Origin: Cylindrotheca closterium
Taxonomy: Eukaryota; Bacillariophyta; Bacillariophyceae; Bacillariales; Bacillariaceae
Assembly: GCA_933822405.4 (NCBI GenBank)
Contig: CAKOGP040001335.1
Span: 425,544 to 489,543, forward strand
DNA: 64,000 nt
Direction: 5' to 3'
Shown: positions 31,797 through 43,561 of the stretch, piece by piece
Layout of the letters: each line of letters opens with the position of its first letter
Numbering within the stretch: position 1 is the first letter of the stretch
The notes under the pieces: generated by a model
What the model saw: the letters and a program-made list of their open reading frames with translations, nothing else
What the model was told of the DNA's origin: nothing
Database searches by the model: none
Position numbers and translations under genes: made by a program

Positions 31797-34601
31797 CTAA
31801 CTTTGCCATGTCGTCCTCTTGTTGGTCATGATCTTCAGGATGCGATTGTGATGCCCGAGGATTGCATTTTTCGGCACAGGCTTTGGATTTTCTCCAATCT
31901 TTCCAGCGGCTTCTGCTCGCACAAACTCACCGCTCACGGCTCCAGCATTCTTCAATGCCAAAAAGACGTCATTCACTGTGGAACCTTGCTTCATTGGAAT
32001 CACATCCCGCAGTTGGACTTCCGATCCCTTGCCGTGTTTATTACTCGGAGGAATGTAAAGCTGTTGCGTCTCGTTCCAGCAAGAGGGAGATACCCCGCCT
32101 GACCCATTGATACATCGAATCATTCCAACCGATGGCAAGGATGGATTTCCAACTGCCCGTTCATTCAACGAATTCAAGGGGGCATAGGTCTTCATGTCAC
32201 TCACAGGGAAGACCAACACTGGTTCTCGAAGTTTGATTGCAGAGCTCAAACACTGCCAGACACCAAATGGAGCTTTACTTTCACTCTTGTCAGTTGTTGT
32301 CTTTCCCATCAGATGTTCTTTCACAAAATTCATTTCACTTCTCGCTGTTAGTGGGGTACCCACATGAGCACCATGGATTGGAAGCGCCTCTTCAATCTCG
32401 CGGATGTGCTTCTTACTGGTTGGTAGATCGTATTTATTCAATGCTAATGCAATGGGAAATCGTACACCTGTGAAAAAAGAGTGTTGAGAAAGCAGTTTTT
32501 GGAACTCATGTCCTCTATGGCTCGCTCATTGGATCGCACCTAGAAATAGACTAACAAGGCGGTGAACATCTGCTTCGTCCCATTCCTCAAGAGAGTCGAA
32601 ATTTCGTTCCATATTGTGCCGCTCTTCCATGTAGTCCTCCAAGGCCACAAATATTCTCTCTGTTAGAGCTTGTGTTTGTCCATATCCAGAAAACATTCCA
32701 GATAACTATAAAAGACAGGACATGAAAGGTTAGAAAGATTAACATTCAAACCAATAATTTGTATTCCATACCTTCTTTCTTCCTTTGCGACTAATGCTAT
32801 CCCATTTGGCAACCACATTGCCATACACCCACTCCACCAGTTCCGAACGGATCCATTGCATATCGTCCAGTGGGTTGGTCATGGCTGTACCTCCAGTGGT
32901 ATTACCTTGGGCATCGGCAGTTCCGGATGCATCGACTACGTGAATGAGAACCGTGGCATCAGTTAGGTCGTTCAGAAACCGATTTCCTTTGCCATGGCCT
33001 TTGTAGGCGCCAGGAACGAGACCGGCAACGTCCTTCAAGAGAATTGGTATCAGCCGCTGACCATTCGAGTCTCTTCCGTGAGTCGAGCCAAAGGAGGATT
33101 TAGAGGCTCCCATCTCATCTTCTGGGCATGATCCTTTGGGTGCGGGGACCAAGCAGTAACCGATATTTGGATCGATTGTGGTAAAGGGATGGGCTGCCAT
33201 ACTGGCTCCACCCCACTCTGAGGCACCCTCTGTCGCACCTCGTTGCTTGCTGAATGCACTAGCTGCATTAAAGAAGGTACTCTTTCCTGCTGATGGTTTC
33301 CCTACTAATCCAATGGTGTAGTTCCAAAATGCCCCGCCCTTGTCCATCGAAAGACCTTCTTCTGATTGCGCCTTCCTTTTATCGCTCCTCATGAGCAGCT
33401 GCTCGGCAATATCTAATCCCTCTTGGATTCCTTTTTGAATATCCTCGTGCGATGCTCGATGTGGGCCAGCAGAAGATGTATCTTGATCCGAGTCGTTTTC
33501 TGGCAAAGTCGAGGTAGGCACGTCTTTGCTTTCCACTCCTTGTGCCGGAACCTCATCCAGATCAGTAGCAGGTAAATCGAGATAGTCTCTGACAGCGTAG
33601 ACACCAGAGAGAACAGACGGCATACCAATCTCTTCGGTCACGGCATCCTTCAAGATTTTCATCAGTTTTACAACCCTGTTGGATGGAAACTGATATACGT
33701 TGTTCTCATGAATCAACTTGAAGTCTGGTATTGACTCAAGCGGATAGTCAAAAGGGTAAGTAATATCGAGCGTCAATGGGTGTTTAGGCCAATTGGTTCC
33801 TTCCTCTTCTTCCGATGGAAGCAATTTCATATGATATCTGATGGGAAAGCTTGATGACTTGATATCGACTTCATCTGGAAAGATGGCCTGCAGTGCTTCA
33901 ATTTCCTCTTCTTGCATTGCTGTTGTTTCCTCGTCTGGCAGCTGGCTTGTTTCTGCTACCGGTTCACTCCCGGAATTCGGTTCACCACCTCCTTGTCCAT
34001 TCTTTGCAATATTAAAAGCATGTTGTATAAAATCGACATAGTGCTGAATCTGTGGGGCTTTCGACGGAACATAGTGGTTGCCATCATGTATCATAGTCTG
34101 TGGCTCAAGGAAGTGTTCGCTCAACTTTTCCGACTGAGCTGGAGTCACCAGCTTGTCTCCCCGACCCCAAACATGAAAAGATGGTAGCTTTATCCGCTTG
34201 GTCTCTGTTAATGGAAATCCGTCTGGGATGGGTGCATCATAACCAGCAACCATAATGCAAAATTCCAAGTTTGGAAACCATTTCCGAGGATCGTCCGAGT
34301 GCAGCATGGCAACCAACTGTGCAAATCGTGCACCTTGAGAAAACCCAAATATTCCAACAACATTCTGCTGCTCCAGTTCTTCCAATATCTTTAAACTTTC
34401 GTCTAGTCCTTGGTACTCATTGTCGACCCGATTCCACCATGTTCGGAGGTTAGCATCCTCTGGATGGGGAAAGGGGGCATCTGGAGCGATAAACTCGAGA
34501 TCAAACTCTTTTGAGACTCTCTTCCGAATTCGTTCCAGGCGGCCAAGAAACAACTGACCCGTTTGCCGGTTGCCATGTAGCACCAGCACTCGTTTCTTCA
34601 T
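31797..34601 (-). CDS. Fusion of FSH1-type serine hydrolase, RWD domain and YGR210/YchF-type GTPase
   Basis: Exons 34601-32772, 32705-32540 and 32467-31797 (888 aa). Residues 1-200 are an FSH1-like alpha/beta hydrolase: VLVLHGNRQTGQ, nucleophile elbow GFSQGARF, Asp in WGRGDKLV and His in DGNHYVP. Residues about 230-350 are RWD-like: EEEIEALQAIFPDEV, then TLDITYPFDYPLE. From about 430 a GTPase follows: P-loop GLVGKPSAGKSTFFNAAS, switch region HPFTTIDPNIGY, G3 DVAGLVPGAYKGHGKGNRFL, and ALNKYDLP as G4, with a C-terminal TGS-like end (KQGSTVNDVFLALKNAGAV). This matches the YGR210 branch of the OBG/YchF group, which associates with ribosomes. Hydrolase, RWD and most of the G domain sit in one uninterrupted exon, so the fusion does not depend on splicing. 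Confidence 0.9.
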
Positions 34602-34898
34602 TGTCCAATAAAAATATGGTGAAGTTATTACAAAGTGTGTCGCCCGCGCATATCAAAGAGGACTGTTTCAGTCTCATTGGACCACGACAAGCAATATTGA
34701 ATATACGGAAGAGTACAGTGCGATACAGTGGAAGAGTTTCTATTCAACTACAAGAGGACTGACTGGCTGACTGACAACTCCAGTGCATACAGAAATGGGG
34801 GAGAGTGCGAAAAGAGCATATTCACCAACTAAAAACAATATTACTATGCAATCTTTTCTAACCCCCCCGTGTTAGCAAGATCCGCGATGGATAAAAAA

Positions 34899-35741
34899 CT
34901 AGATTTGTGTCCAGTGAATATCGAGAGAGGATAGCATACCCTTTGTTTCCCTCTGCAATCTTCGATCATTTGCCTCGCATGCTTGATGGTAGGCGGCTTG
35001 AATATACGAAAGAAGTGTTTTTCGGACGTATGATTCGATAGTTGATGTCTGATCCAGTGATAAGAGCACTCCAAGGCACTTGATAGATAGCGTGGCCTCG
35101 GCACGTTCGATTTCTTCGACTTCCTTGTTGTAGGCACCAAGCACTTCCAGCAGTGCCCGGAAATACCTCGAAGTAAAGTCTAGCTTGATTTCAGTTGTCC
35201 CCCGCATTTGCATCTTGGCAAGTTCCAAGGTGGATGCCAAGACCCTGAGTGCTGCAAGTCGAAGATTCTCCGAATTGAGGTGCCGAAGGAATGAGCGCCG
35301 CAGCCGTTCTGCCGAATCCGTGTCAATATCAAACACGAGGGCTTCAGCGACAGATCCCTTGCTTTCTGAATTGACAAATTCATTATTTGCCAGCATGACG
35401 AGGCGCTGCATCCCATATTGATTATCCTGCCCAAAGTCGCTTTCAAGAAGCTGAAGTAATGAACTGTATTTTGCCGAATCCCCGTCTACAGATTCACTCT
35501 TCTGCTCTTCATTATTGCGAGCTTGAGCAGTGTATGCCACCACGATGTGGGCCTCTTCCACTTTCGATTCTTCGCCATCAATCTTCTGTTCCTCACCGTC
35601 CTCACCATAGAACCCTTTTGTCGGGTCACATACTATGAAGGAAGGGATTCCATCTTCTCTGTCCTTGGAGTACGGTTCACTCGATTTACGGCATATGTTA
35701 AGACGAGGTAGTGACACATTTGTCTTCCGTAAAATGTTCAT
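34899..35741 (-). CDS. Unknown helical protein
   Basis: Single exon of 280 aa, ATG at 35741. The first 90 residues are charged and low in structure; the rest is a run of amphipathic helices (SLLQLLESDF, MQRLVMLANNEFV, ENLRLAALRVLASTLELAK, TLSIKCLGVLLSLDQ), suggesting an armadillo/HEAT-like solenoid. No catalytic motif or targeting signal. No family recognised. Confidence 0.7.
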   Translation of the reverse strand: MNILRKTNVSLPRLNICRKSSEPYSKDREDGIPSFIVCDPTKGFYGEDGEEQKIDGEESKVEEAHIVVAYTAQARNNEEQKSESVDGDSAKYSSLLQLLESDFGQDNQYGMQRLVMLANNEFVNSESKGSVAEALVFDIDTDSAERLRRSFLRHLNSENLRLAALRVLASTLELAKMQMRGTTEIKLDFTSRYFRALLEVLGAYNKEVEEIERAEATLSIKCLGVLLSLDQTSTIESYVRKTLLSYIQAAYHQACEANDRRLQRETKGMLSSLDIHWTQI

Positions 35742-36869
35742 GCTTCTTGTGATGAGGAGGGATGGTGGTGGACCGAGGATGAGATGACGCCGACGACTGC
35801 AGTGGTCGTATAACTAGCACTGTCGAAAATGTGAGACAGAGCTGTCTCAATGCGTCAAGCGTATCTTGTAGATGCACTCAAAAGTATTTGATATGAGAGG
35901 GATTTGTCGATGTATCTTCGCCAAAGTCCTCGACTGGATCTTGTATCAAAGACAAAAATGATGATGATGGCCACCATCGTGGTGGATTTGGCGATTTCGA
36001 CTTCACGGGACTTGCCAGTTCGTTTCAAAATGAAACGGTCTTGGACTAAAGCGACCAGCGTCTTCCAAACGTGTACCGGTATTTTGAATATAAAAAAATG
36101 AAAATGATGGCTGTTCGGAGTCAAGGGAAAGATGTACAGCCAGCAAGTCAACACTTTCCTGTGATCTCAATACCATATACCGGTACAGTATTGTTAATGG
36201 GTTGTATCTCTATTTTTTGAAGCGCTTCAAAAACATCAATTCTTCAAGCACACATGTCATTTCTTGAAACAAGAGACAACAACCGCTCTGCCACCTCCCA
36301 TCATACTGTACGTTCAAGAACAAGGAGACTCTTCACTCCGCAGTTCTAACAAGTTCAATATTGTACTAGCTATCGAAAAACTCCTTTTTTTCGCACTTTT
36401 CCAGCTGGAGCACAAACATAAAAATATAAAAGCATCCGCAATCCGGGGAGAAGAAAAATCCAAAGAATGGTAGGTACAGTACCTACCGGTACCGTACCAC
36501 TACTTGCGGTATAGCGATTATCGATGCTCGTCAACGCTACGGTACCGTCATTTTTCACAGTTTCTATCAGCGGGGAAAAGAAGAGGTATTCTTTCAGTTC
36601 TCTTTTACGCATCCACATTTGATTTACATATAACCCATCGGAGACTTTTGGTAGGAGAATCGATTGTAACCAATCCGGCGAGCTCATTGCGAGATATATC
36701 TGTTCCGCATATAAGCCCGAAATACTTAAGCGCATGACGTTTGAGTTAAAGCCCAATCGATTGTACCCTTCGTTTACCGCCACCTAGAGCTGCGATGAAG
36801 TTCTACGAATACTGGCAGTATGGTACCCAAGCAAAACACATTCACAAAATACGAAACACAAGTCCAAAG
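35742..36869. other. 1.1-kb intergenic with palindromic GGTACC/ACCGGT elements
   Basis: No gene recognised. Clusters of GTACC/GGTAC-containing palindromes occur near 36175-36186, 36474-36500 and 36537-36548. Confidence 0.5.
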
Positions 36870-37136
36870 ATGACTATGAATCGATTCCTCCAGCATTTGC
36901 TTCAAGAGCGAAATATTTCAGCATCACAAGTGAGCATTGTTGATGACTCTGCACGGTTTTCAACCCAAGGATTCAGGATCTGTACACTAATACGGCACAC
37001 TTCAACACCCGCTTCGATGGTGGGATCGTCCTCGTCGCAGAGGAGATCAATCAATGGCGAGCTCAATCCAGCTCATGATACTGAAACAAGAGTTTTGTCA
37101 TATCCAAGGACAATCTCTGGCGATATTGCGCAGTAG
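36870..37136 (+). CDS. Small unknown protein, tandem family copy 1
   Basis: 88 aa from the ATG at 36870; an in-frame upstream ATG at 36795 would add 25 residues not shared with the other copies. The conserved N-terminal core is MNRFLQHLLQERN, then SQVSIVDDSARFS and FRIC; after it comes a Ser/Arg/Glu-rich variable region and a LSYPRT-like end. Two homologues follow at 38198 and 39168. The pattern (conserved amphipathic helix plus variable tail, small size, no signal peptide) does not match a family I know. Confidence 0.6.
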   Translation: MTMNRFLQHLLQERNISASQVSIVDDSARFSTQGFRICTLIRHTSTPASMVGSSSSQRRSINGELNPAHDTETRVLSYPRTISGDIAQ

Positions 37137-37699
37137 GACTGTGTGAGGATTTGAATCAGTTCTTCTATCGATGACGCAAGCAGTCCTTGTCGTCTTTTTC
37201 AGGATGTGGTGGAACGCTGAACCGGGGTTTGTGGACAACTCAGCATGTTTTGAGCCTTTTTGAAGCTTTTGATAATTTTGTAACACTAGTCTTTATTTTT
37301 CAAATATTCCGTGTATTCCAAATGATGATTCTTCCTACCGCTAGATTGATCAAGCAACCACTGATGGTAATTCAAGAACTACGATAGTACCACAGTGTTA
37401 CTGTATTCCTCTTGGAAATCGCGATGAGCTTGAGAAGAGAATGTTCGTGCTGGTGAGATAGTCAAGGGAATGTTGGTAAGTTGTATATATGACTCGACTC
37501 ACTCTATTAGTAGTAGCACTGGATTCAACTACTAACCAAATTCTCTCTAGCTGTACCCACTATGCTAGTTTTGGGCTTCTTTGGTGGAAGCACAAGTAGA
37601 TATCCAAATGCTCGAACAATAAACGATTCGTCTACCGGTTACACCCGTTACAGTAACCGGTAGGCAGCATCCATTTTTTATTTTAAAAATGGTGCTCGC

Positions 37700-37755
37700 T
37701 TGAGTTCGAAACGAAGCCGTACACGTATGAAGCAACAGCTTCTGATCCAAAGCGT
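37700..37755 (+). repeat. Orphan leader of the small-gene family (decayed fourth copy)
   Basis: The conserved leader of the family (TTCGAAA, then GAAGCAACA-CTTCTGATC) appears here without a downstream core ORF. The same leader stands at 38041-38090 before copy 2 and at about 39016-39090 before copy 3. Confidence 0.5.
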
Positions 37756-38197
37756 CTATTTCTCTCCGAGATGCATTCGGGTTTTCGTAATACGAAGATT
37801 GCCAAAGCATTATTCATCTAAGCTCATTCGAGTCGAAATGTGTTCTCGCGCAGAAAAAATATATCCAGTGTTCGAATAGACGATAAATATTCTTCACCTG
37901 GTTCCAACCGGTGCAGTATGCGAAGCCAGGACAAATATTTTATTCATTCGCTATTGTACAGGGATGAATCGTTTGTGTGCTACTAGGAACAGTGCGACCG
38001 CGAAAAGCTCTACGAAAACTACAGTACATTTTTCTTTAAGTTCGAAAAGAAATGCTGTAGACATACGAAGCAACAACTTCTGATCAGAGCTCTCAGTCGC
38101 TTACGAGTGAGTTGCTGGTTGTTGCAAATGAAGTCCAAGGCCATAAAACCAAAAGCGGCACACAATTCATGCCACACACCACATACCACAATCCAAA

Positions 38198-38485
38198 ATG
38201 ACTATGAATCGATTCCTCCAGCATTTGCTTCACGAGCGAAATATCGCAGTGTCACAAGTGAACATTGTTGACGACTCTGCACGCTTTTCAAGCCAAGACT
38301 TCAGGATCTGCACCAGTGCGAAGATCTATTCGATACACTCAATGGTATCTTCATCGGAGGGTTCAAACGAGAGCGAGATCAGGCCACGCAACCATCTAGC
38401 TCTGGATACTCCTGAAAGAAGAGCAGTTTTGTCATATCAAGGGACATCCTACTCTTCTTGTTCGAGCGATAAAACGAAGTACTAG
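38198..38485 (+). CDS. Small unknown protein, tandem family copy 2
   Basis: 95 aa from the ATG at 38198. The core reads MTMNRFLQHLLHERN, SQVNIVDDSARFSSQ, FRIC, followed by a Ser-rich, Glu/Arg-containing variable tail ending SSCSSDKTKY. The leader 110-155 bp upstream is shared with copy 3. Sequence downstream of the stop also resembles the downstream region of the other copies, so whole units of about 1-1.3 kb were duplicated. Confidence 0.65.
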   Translation: MTMNRFLQHLLHERNIAVSQVNIVDDSARFSSQDFRICTSAKIYSIHSMVSSSEGSNESEIRPRNHLALDTPERRAVLSYQGTSYSSCSSDKTKY

Positions 38486-39167
38486 GACGGCAGCTGCGAT
38501 GGTGTGAATCATCAAGAATCACACTGGATCGGATATTGACGAAACAAAGGCATTCTTCTTCATATGGGGCTCTAAAACGGGGCGGTGACGAAGCACACCA
38601 TCAATTAAATGTATCGGTGTGTTTCGAATATGGTAGATAGTAGCTTTTAACAACTACACGCTAGAGTAATTACCAATACTAGGTTGATCGAATTGTTTCA
38701 CTTCCTTTCACCATTTGTTCTCCCCGGAATCTTGCAACAAGATGTGGGTTTGAGAAACTACTAGCCTACCTGGTACGATTACCATTTGGTATCAAGAGAA
38801 AATATAAATTTTGTCAATGACAAAAGTGGTAGCGTCTATTCAAAATTTGTCATTGTACACCTGGTTCTTATACATATAAAACAGGGAGCAGAAATGGTAT
38901 TCAATCACTGCTCGACATTCGCATCTCTGGAACAGTGGACCATCCAATATAAGTAAATATGGTCGTGTCTATTGAGACAAGTTTCATTTTATATATGAAT
39001 GCCACATCACCAGAGTTCGAAAAGAAATTGTTGCCGTCAATCATCCAGAAGTGATCGAACGTTTTATTAAAACAACTTCTGATCAGAGCTCAGATTCGTT
39101 TTTATTTTATACTTCCAATGAAGTTTGTTTGTTGCCCATAAAACCAAAAGAAGCACATAATCTCAAG

Positions 39168-39422
39168 ATGACTTTGAATCGATTCCTCCAGCATTTGCTT
39201 CAAGAGCGAAATATGTTAGCATCGCAAGTGAACATTGTTGACGACTCTGCACGCTTTTCAAGCCAAGAATTCAAGATCTGCAGACCAGTACAACGAAATT
39301 CAATACGCTCAATAGGATCTTCATCGGAGAGATCAACCGAGAGCGAGCTCAGGGCTCACAATCATTCAGCCATGGATACTGAAAGCCAAGTTTTGTTATA
39401 TCCAAGGACCACATCTTACTGA
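39168..39422 (+). CDS. Small unknown protein, tandem family copy 3
   Basis: 84 aa from the ATG at 39168 (the frame is open from 39051 but only from GTG). The core is MTLNRFLQHLLQERN, SQVNIVDDSARFSSQ, FKIC; the tail ends LLYPRTTSY, close to copy 1's LSYPRTIS. Changes between copies are mostly conservative in the core and radical in the tail. Confidence 0.65.
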   Translation: MTLNRFLQHLLQERNMLASQVNIVDDSARFSSQEFKICRPVQRNSIRSIGSSSERSTESELRAHNHSAMDTESQVLLYPRTTSY

Positions 39423-40144
39423 GATGTCACGCGAACCTAGGGCTGCATGCTGATGAATGCATCTTGGATCATCTTGGATCAGATATCGCGACGATGCGCA
39501 AGCGTTTATCTTCATGGAGCTGAGATTCGGGGCCGTGGACAAGCGCAACATCTACTGAGCATTCCGGTGTGTTTTGGACCTCTTAAATCTTTCGATAATT
39601 TTGATATTTTAATTTCTTGAACTATACTGCGGCTGCACCCCTTGTATTCGTCGCAATAGTTTGATAGAAACTGATTCTACTAAGCTTATTTCTGGATCAA
39701 AGCGACTAACAAAATTTGCAAGGGATGCAGATGACCTTGAGACGAGCATTCCAACAGCGTCGAAAGCCGGACGAAGCGTGCTTCAATCGAAGGCTTCAAT
39801 ATGCTCGAATCCTTTCTTTTATTTTCAATTTGTATCAATCTGAAAGAACGAATGATGTGAAATGTGAGTGATATGAAAACTAGCAAAAACGCGCAAGCAG
39901 AGTTTCGGACGTTAAATAGACAAACAAATGTTTCAACAAAAAGCACGATTTATATTGCGGACTCTTTCACCTTTGAAGCGTTATCAACCATTGTGTCATC
40001 ACGTTCCAACAGCACCTGAACACAAGCAGTACACATAACAATAATGCGGTCATCACTGTTGCCGAAAATTCTCTTGTTTACACTTGTTTCAGTCAAAGCT
40101 GACGATTCATTACTATTGTCACACAGACTTCACATTTCAGGAGA
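39423..40144. other. Intergenic after the small-gene cluster
   Basis: The first 180 bases match the 3' flanks of copies 1 and 2 (GATGCGCAAGC, GGTGTGTTTTGGA, TCGATAATTTTG). The rest is AT-rich with no gene recognised. Confidence 0.5.
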
Positions 40145-43100
40145 ATGAGCTTGCTGCCAAGCATTCAAGATCACTTTAGTTTGCCTAGGGAGTCCTGTGT
40201 TGTGACATCCAGAAAGAAAGCCAATGGAGTTCGTGTGTAGTAAGTATATGGTGATGGAACATATCATATGTATGCTAATCGTGCATGGTATTACAAAATG
40301 ATGTGGTGTGTTTTTCTAACCCTTATACACTCAACTCACGCAACAGTAGTGATCCGGGCTTTTCACAACAAATCGTCATTGAAGAAAGCCATGACGAAAA
40401 CGATGAAATCAATATTGAAGTTAAAAACATGAAAGACATGACAATCGGCCATCAATTGATGAATGCCCTTTATGCCATTGTCGCGGCTCTCTTTGCTGGA
40501 TTTCTTTTTGTCTTTTGTCTTCAACTGCTACTGTTTGTGGTGCTGAACCTCAGTATTGAGTCTGGAGCGACTAGTTTCAACAAGACGGCCGATGGGGAAG
40601 AAGACCATTCAGTCAAGTGGTTCGCCGTAATTGGAGCGATATTTTCCCTCATTTCCTTCTCGCGTTACTTTGCAGAAGCATTGGTCATTGCTGGATCGTT
40701 CACTATGGATGCCTACAAAGACCACCCAATGTCTAGAGCTTTGATTCTCACGGACAATAAGCATGGACACATCATCATTGAATGGCTCTTTATCTCTTGC
40801 TTTTGCTTTTTTCCCATTGTGGTGGGATGCGTTGGACTATTGGTGGCCAGTGATAGGTGGTGGTATTACACTTCTCTTTCTTGGTTCATTCTTGTCATGA
40901 TCTTCTTTTGCGTCTTTTACTTTTGTGTGATCTTTTATGAGGTGAGACCTTCCTTTAGATGAAATGATGGGTGAAGTGTCATTTTCACTCTTCCTTCTCG
41001 AGCTCACGACGCATCGCTTCTTCCACAATTATCATCCACCATGTACAGGTCCGGTGTTGCTATTCTTTTGTGGCCAATCGCGATGATGCCGATCCGGGTC
41101 ATATGTTGGACGTTCTCAAGAGATGCATCTTGCTACGTCAGACACGTCGAATGTCGGGTTATGTCAATTCCAGCGGACTTGCCCGAAATGTCTTTACCAA
41201 TTCGAAAGCAACCGATCAAGCCCGAGAACCACATATTTACAAGTCGAGTCTAAAGATCCATACACCTATTTGGACGCACATGGTGTCGTGTATGCCTTCC
41301 TTTCTCTATACCAATCTATCCGAGAACCCCAAGTTCATTCATACTATCCCGGAGGTTCAAGATTATCGTCCCTTTTTGACCAAACCTACGTGGTCTTTGG
41401 AACGAATATTTTGCCGACCAGAACCTTCTCGTTACATCAGTATTGTCAGAGGCCCAGGGGCCTTGACGAAAGCACAATTGAAATCAAGTGTAATTTGTTC
41501 CTTTCTTTCCATGTTTATGATTTGCTTGTTGGTGATCGGATTCTTGGTCTGGTTTGGATTGGGGGCCGTTCCCATTATCATATTTTTGATCATAGTATTT
41601 ATGGTATCTTGGTCAAGTCTAAGAAATACCTACAATCTGGTCAGACTGGGCAGGGATCTGATTGAAATCGGAGAAGCCAAGAAGGCCAATTTTAAAAAGC
41701 TACAACAAAAGTATGGTGGGGACGAAGAAAATGCTCAAGCTCAAGCTCCAGATTCAATATCTCATCGGAGCACTTTGACATGGCAAAAGTTGGAGCACAA
41801 GAAAAAAATATCGGAGGCTGTCTTTCATACAATGCATTTGGAGCGTCACTACGAAGCGACCGCAGCCTTGTGCTGGATTTCGTTCATCGTGGAATTGGCC
41901 CTCTTTTCCTTCTATCCAACCGTTGTTCTCTTTGTTATTGGGGATTCTAGCTTAGGGACAATCTTTATCGTGCTGTCCGTGATCTCCAATGTCAGATGGT
42001 ACATGCACATTGTCACGGTCATTGAAGAAACAGGCGTAAGTTGCTGATTGACCTTTTGCCACAGAATTCGTGCGTTTGGCAGCAAACAGAAATCTAACAT
42101 GTAAAAATCCCTTTTTAATTATTGAAAGAATATGGAGCTGGTTGGTGGTGACACTCCAGAGAAATTATGGTCAAACCAGTCTCGTCTAAACAGTATTGTT
42201 GGATCTATTTCTGCCAATGCTGCCTACAAGGGCTGGAGAATTCTCATAGCTTCCTTCGGTTTTGCCTTCATTGCCATTTTATTGACAACTTTTGATTCTG
42301 GAGCGCTTCAAACCTCCTCTACACCATTGACCTACTTGCCGTATGGGGAATGGGAATATACAGGGTCATCCGATATGCGCTATCCAACTTGTACTTTGAG
42401 CCAAATTGAGGGAGGCTTTATGAACCAATCAACTATGCTTGACTTTGCTTGGATGGCTGGGGCGGCCTACATTGCAAACAATGATACCCAACCTTCCCTG
42501 GACACCTGGTTTCAGAATAGCCCCGGGGTGACGGACTTGCAACCCGTTGTCGATGAATTCCGTTCCCGTGAAGATCCCAACAACGAAGTTGCCGTCAAGT
42601 TCAAGTTGATCTCGGTTCCTGGTCCCCTGGAGGGACAAACAACTGCCGTTATCCTGATTCGAGGCACCGTCAATCAATTTGACTTGTTGGCTGATGCCCA
42701 GCTGTGGAGTGCTGCCGGACTGATGCAATTCCTGCGTGCAATCATTCCTTTTGGAGAGATCTGGTCGGGGATTTTCCCCGACTTGGTTAGTTGGATGAAC
42801 GCAATGGCAAGCACTTCTATTGAGAAAGTTGCCTTTTACAAGCTCACCACCAAGTTCGCCGAAGAACTCAAGGCAAATGGAGACTTTGAACACGTCCAAG
42901 TGACTGGTCACAGTTTGGGTGCTGGCTTGTCGTTAATTACCGGTGCCCAAGCCAAGATCGCTGCTGTTGGTCTCTCTGCTCCCAATGCTCGTATTTCTGG
43001 AAAGTCATACGACCCACCGATCACGTTGCAAGACATTAACAAATATGGATTCAACATTATCCCCAAGCACGATTTTGTGCCCAAAGTGGATGATGTTGCT

Positions 43101-43316
43101 GATAATTGGCAACAAATTGGATGTAGTGCTGATCTCAACCAGGCCTCTTGGTTGTGTCACTCTAGTGTACGATCGATATGCGAACTAATGTACACTTGCG
43201 GATCGGGAAATCGTCCTGTCTTTTGCGAGTGTGTGACTGCATACGGATATGAACCACCAACGAGTCTAAACGGTGCCCAAGAAAAATTTGACCTCTTGTG
43301 TCCAATGCCGGAGTGA
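40145..43316 (+). CDS. Multi-span membrane protein with C-terminal class 3 lipase domain
   Basis: Preferred exons: 40145-40236, 40347-40941, 41049-42035 and 42129-43316 (957 aa). An alternative start at the ATG 40285 reads through the first intron (943 aa). There are at least six hydrophobic segments before the last exon, including ALYAIVAALFAGFLFVFCLQ, SVICSFLSMFMICLLVIGFLV and VELALFSFYPTVVLFVIG, with one more at its start (ILIASFGFAFIAILL). The C-terminal 300 residues are a class 3 lipase: ILIRGTVNQFDLLADAQ with the oxyanion region, the nucleophile elbow VTGHSLGAGLSL and the late His in IPKHDFVPKVDD. It probably hydrolyses acylglycerols or galactolipids at a membrane surface, with the Cys-rich end lumenal or extracellular. 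The membrane part is not a family I recognise. Confidence 0.82.
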
Positions 43317-43561
43317 AGACAACGCAATGCTCTTGGACGCCTTGGAAGTTTCAGAATATAGATGGATGTGTTCGCTGGTCGATGCACGAGCCGCTACTGA
43401 GCAGAATGTAGCAACGGCAACGAAGCCTGTTGCATTTCAGGACTTGTGAAAAAGGCCTCAAAATTGCAAACGCGACGTCTATATCCAGTCGCATTTTCCC
43501 ACTGAAGCATCAATTCAAAATCGATCGTGTATTGCCCCCCATTCCCAACTCTGCCTTGCAA

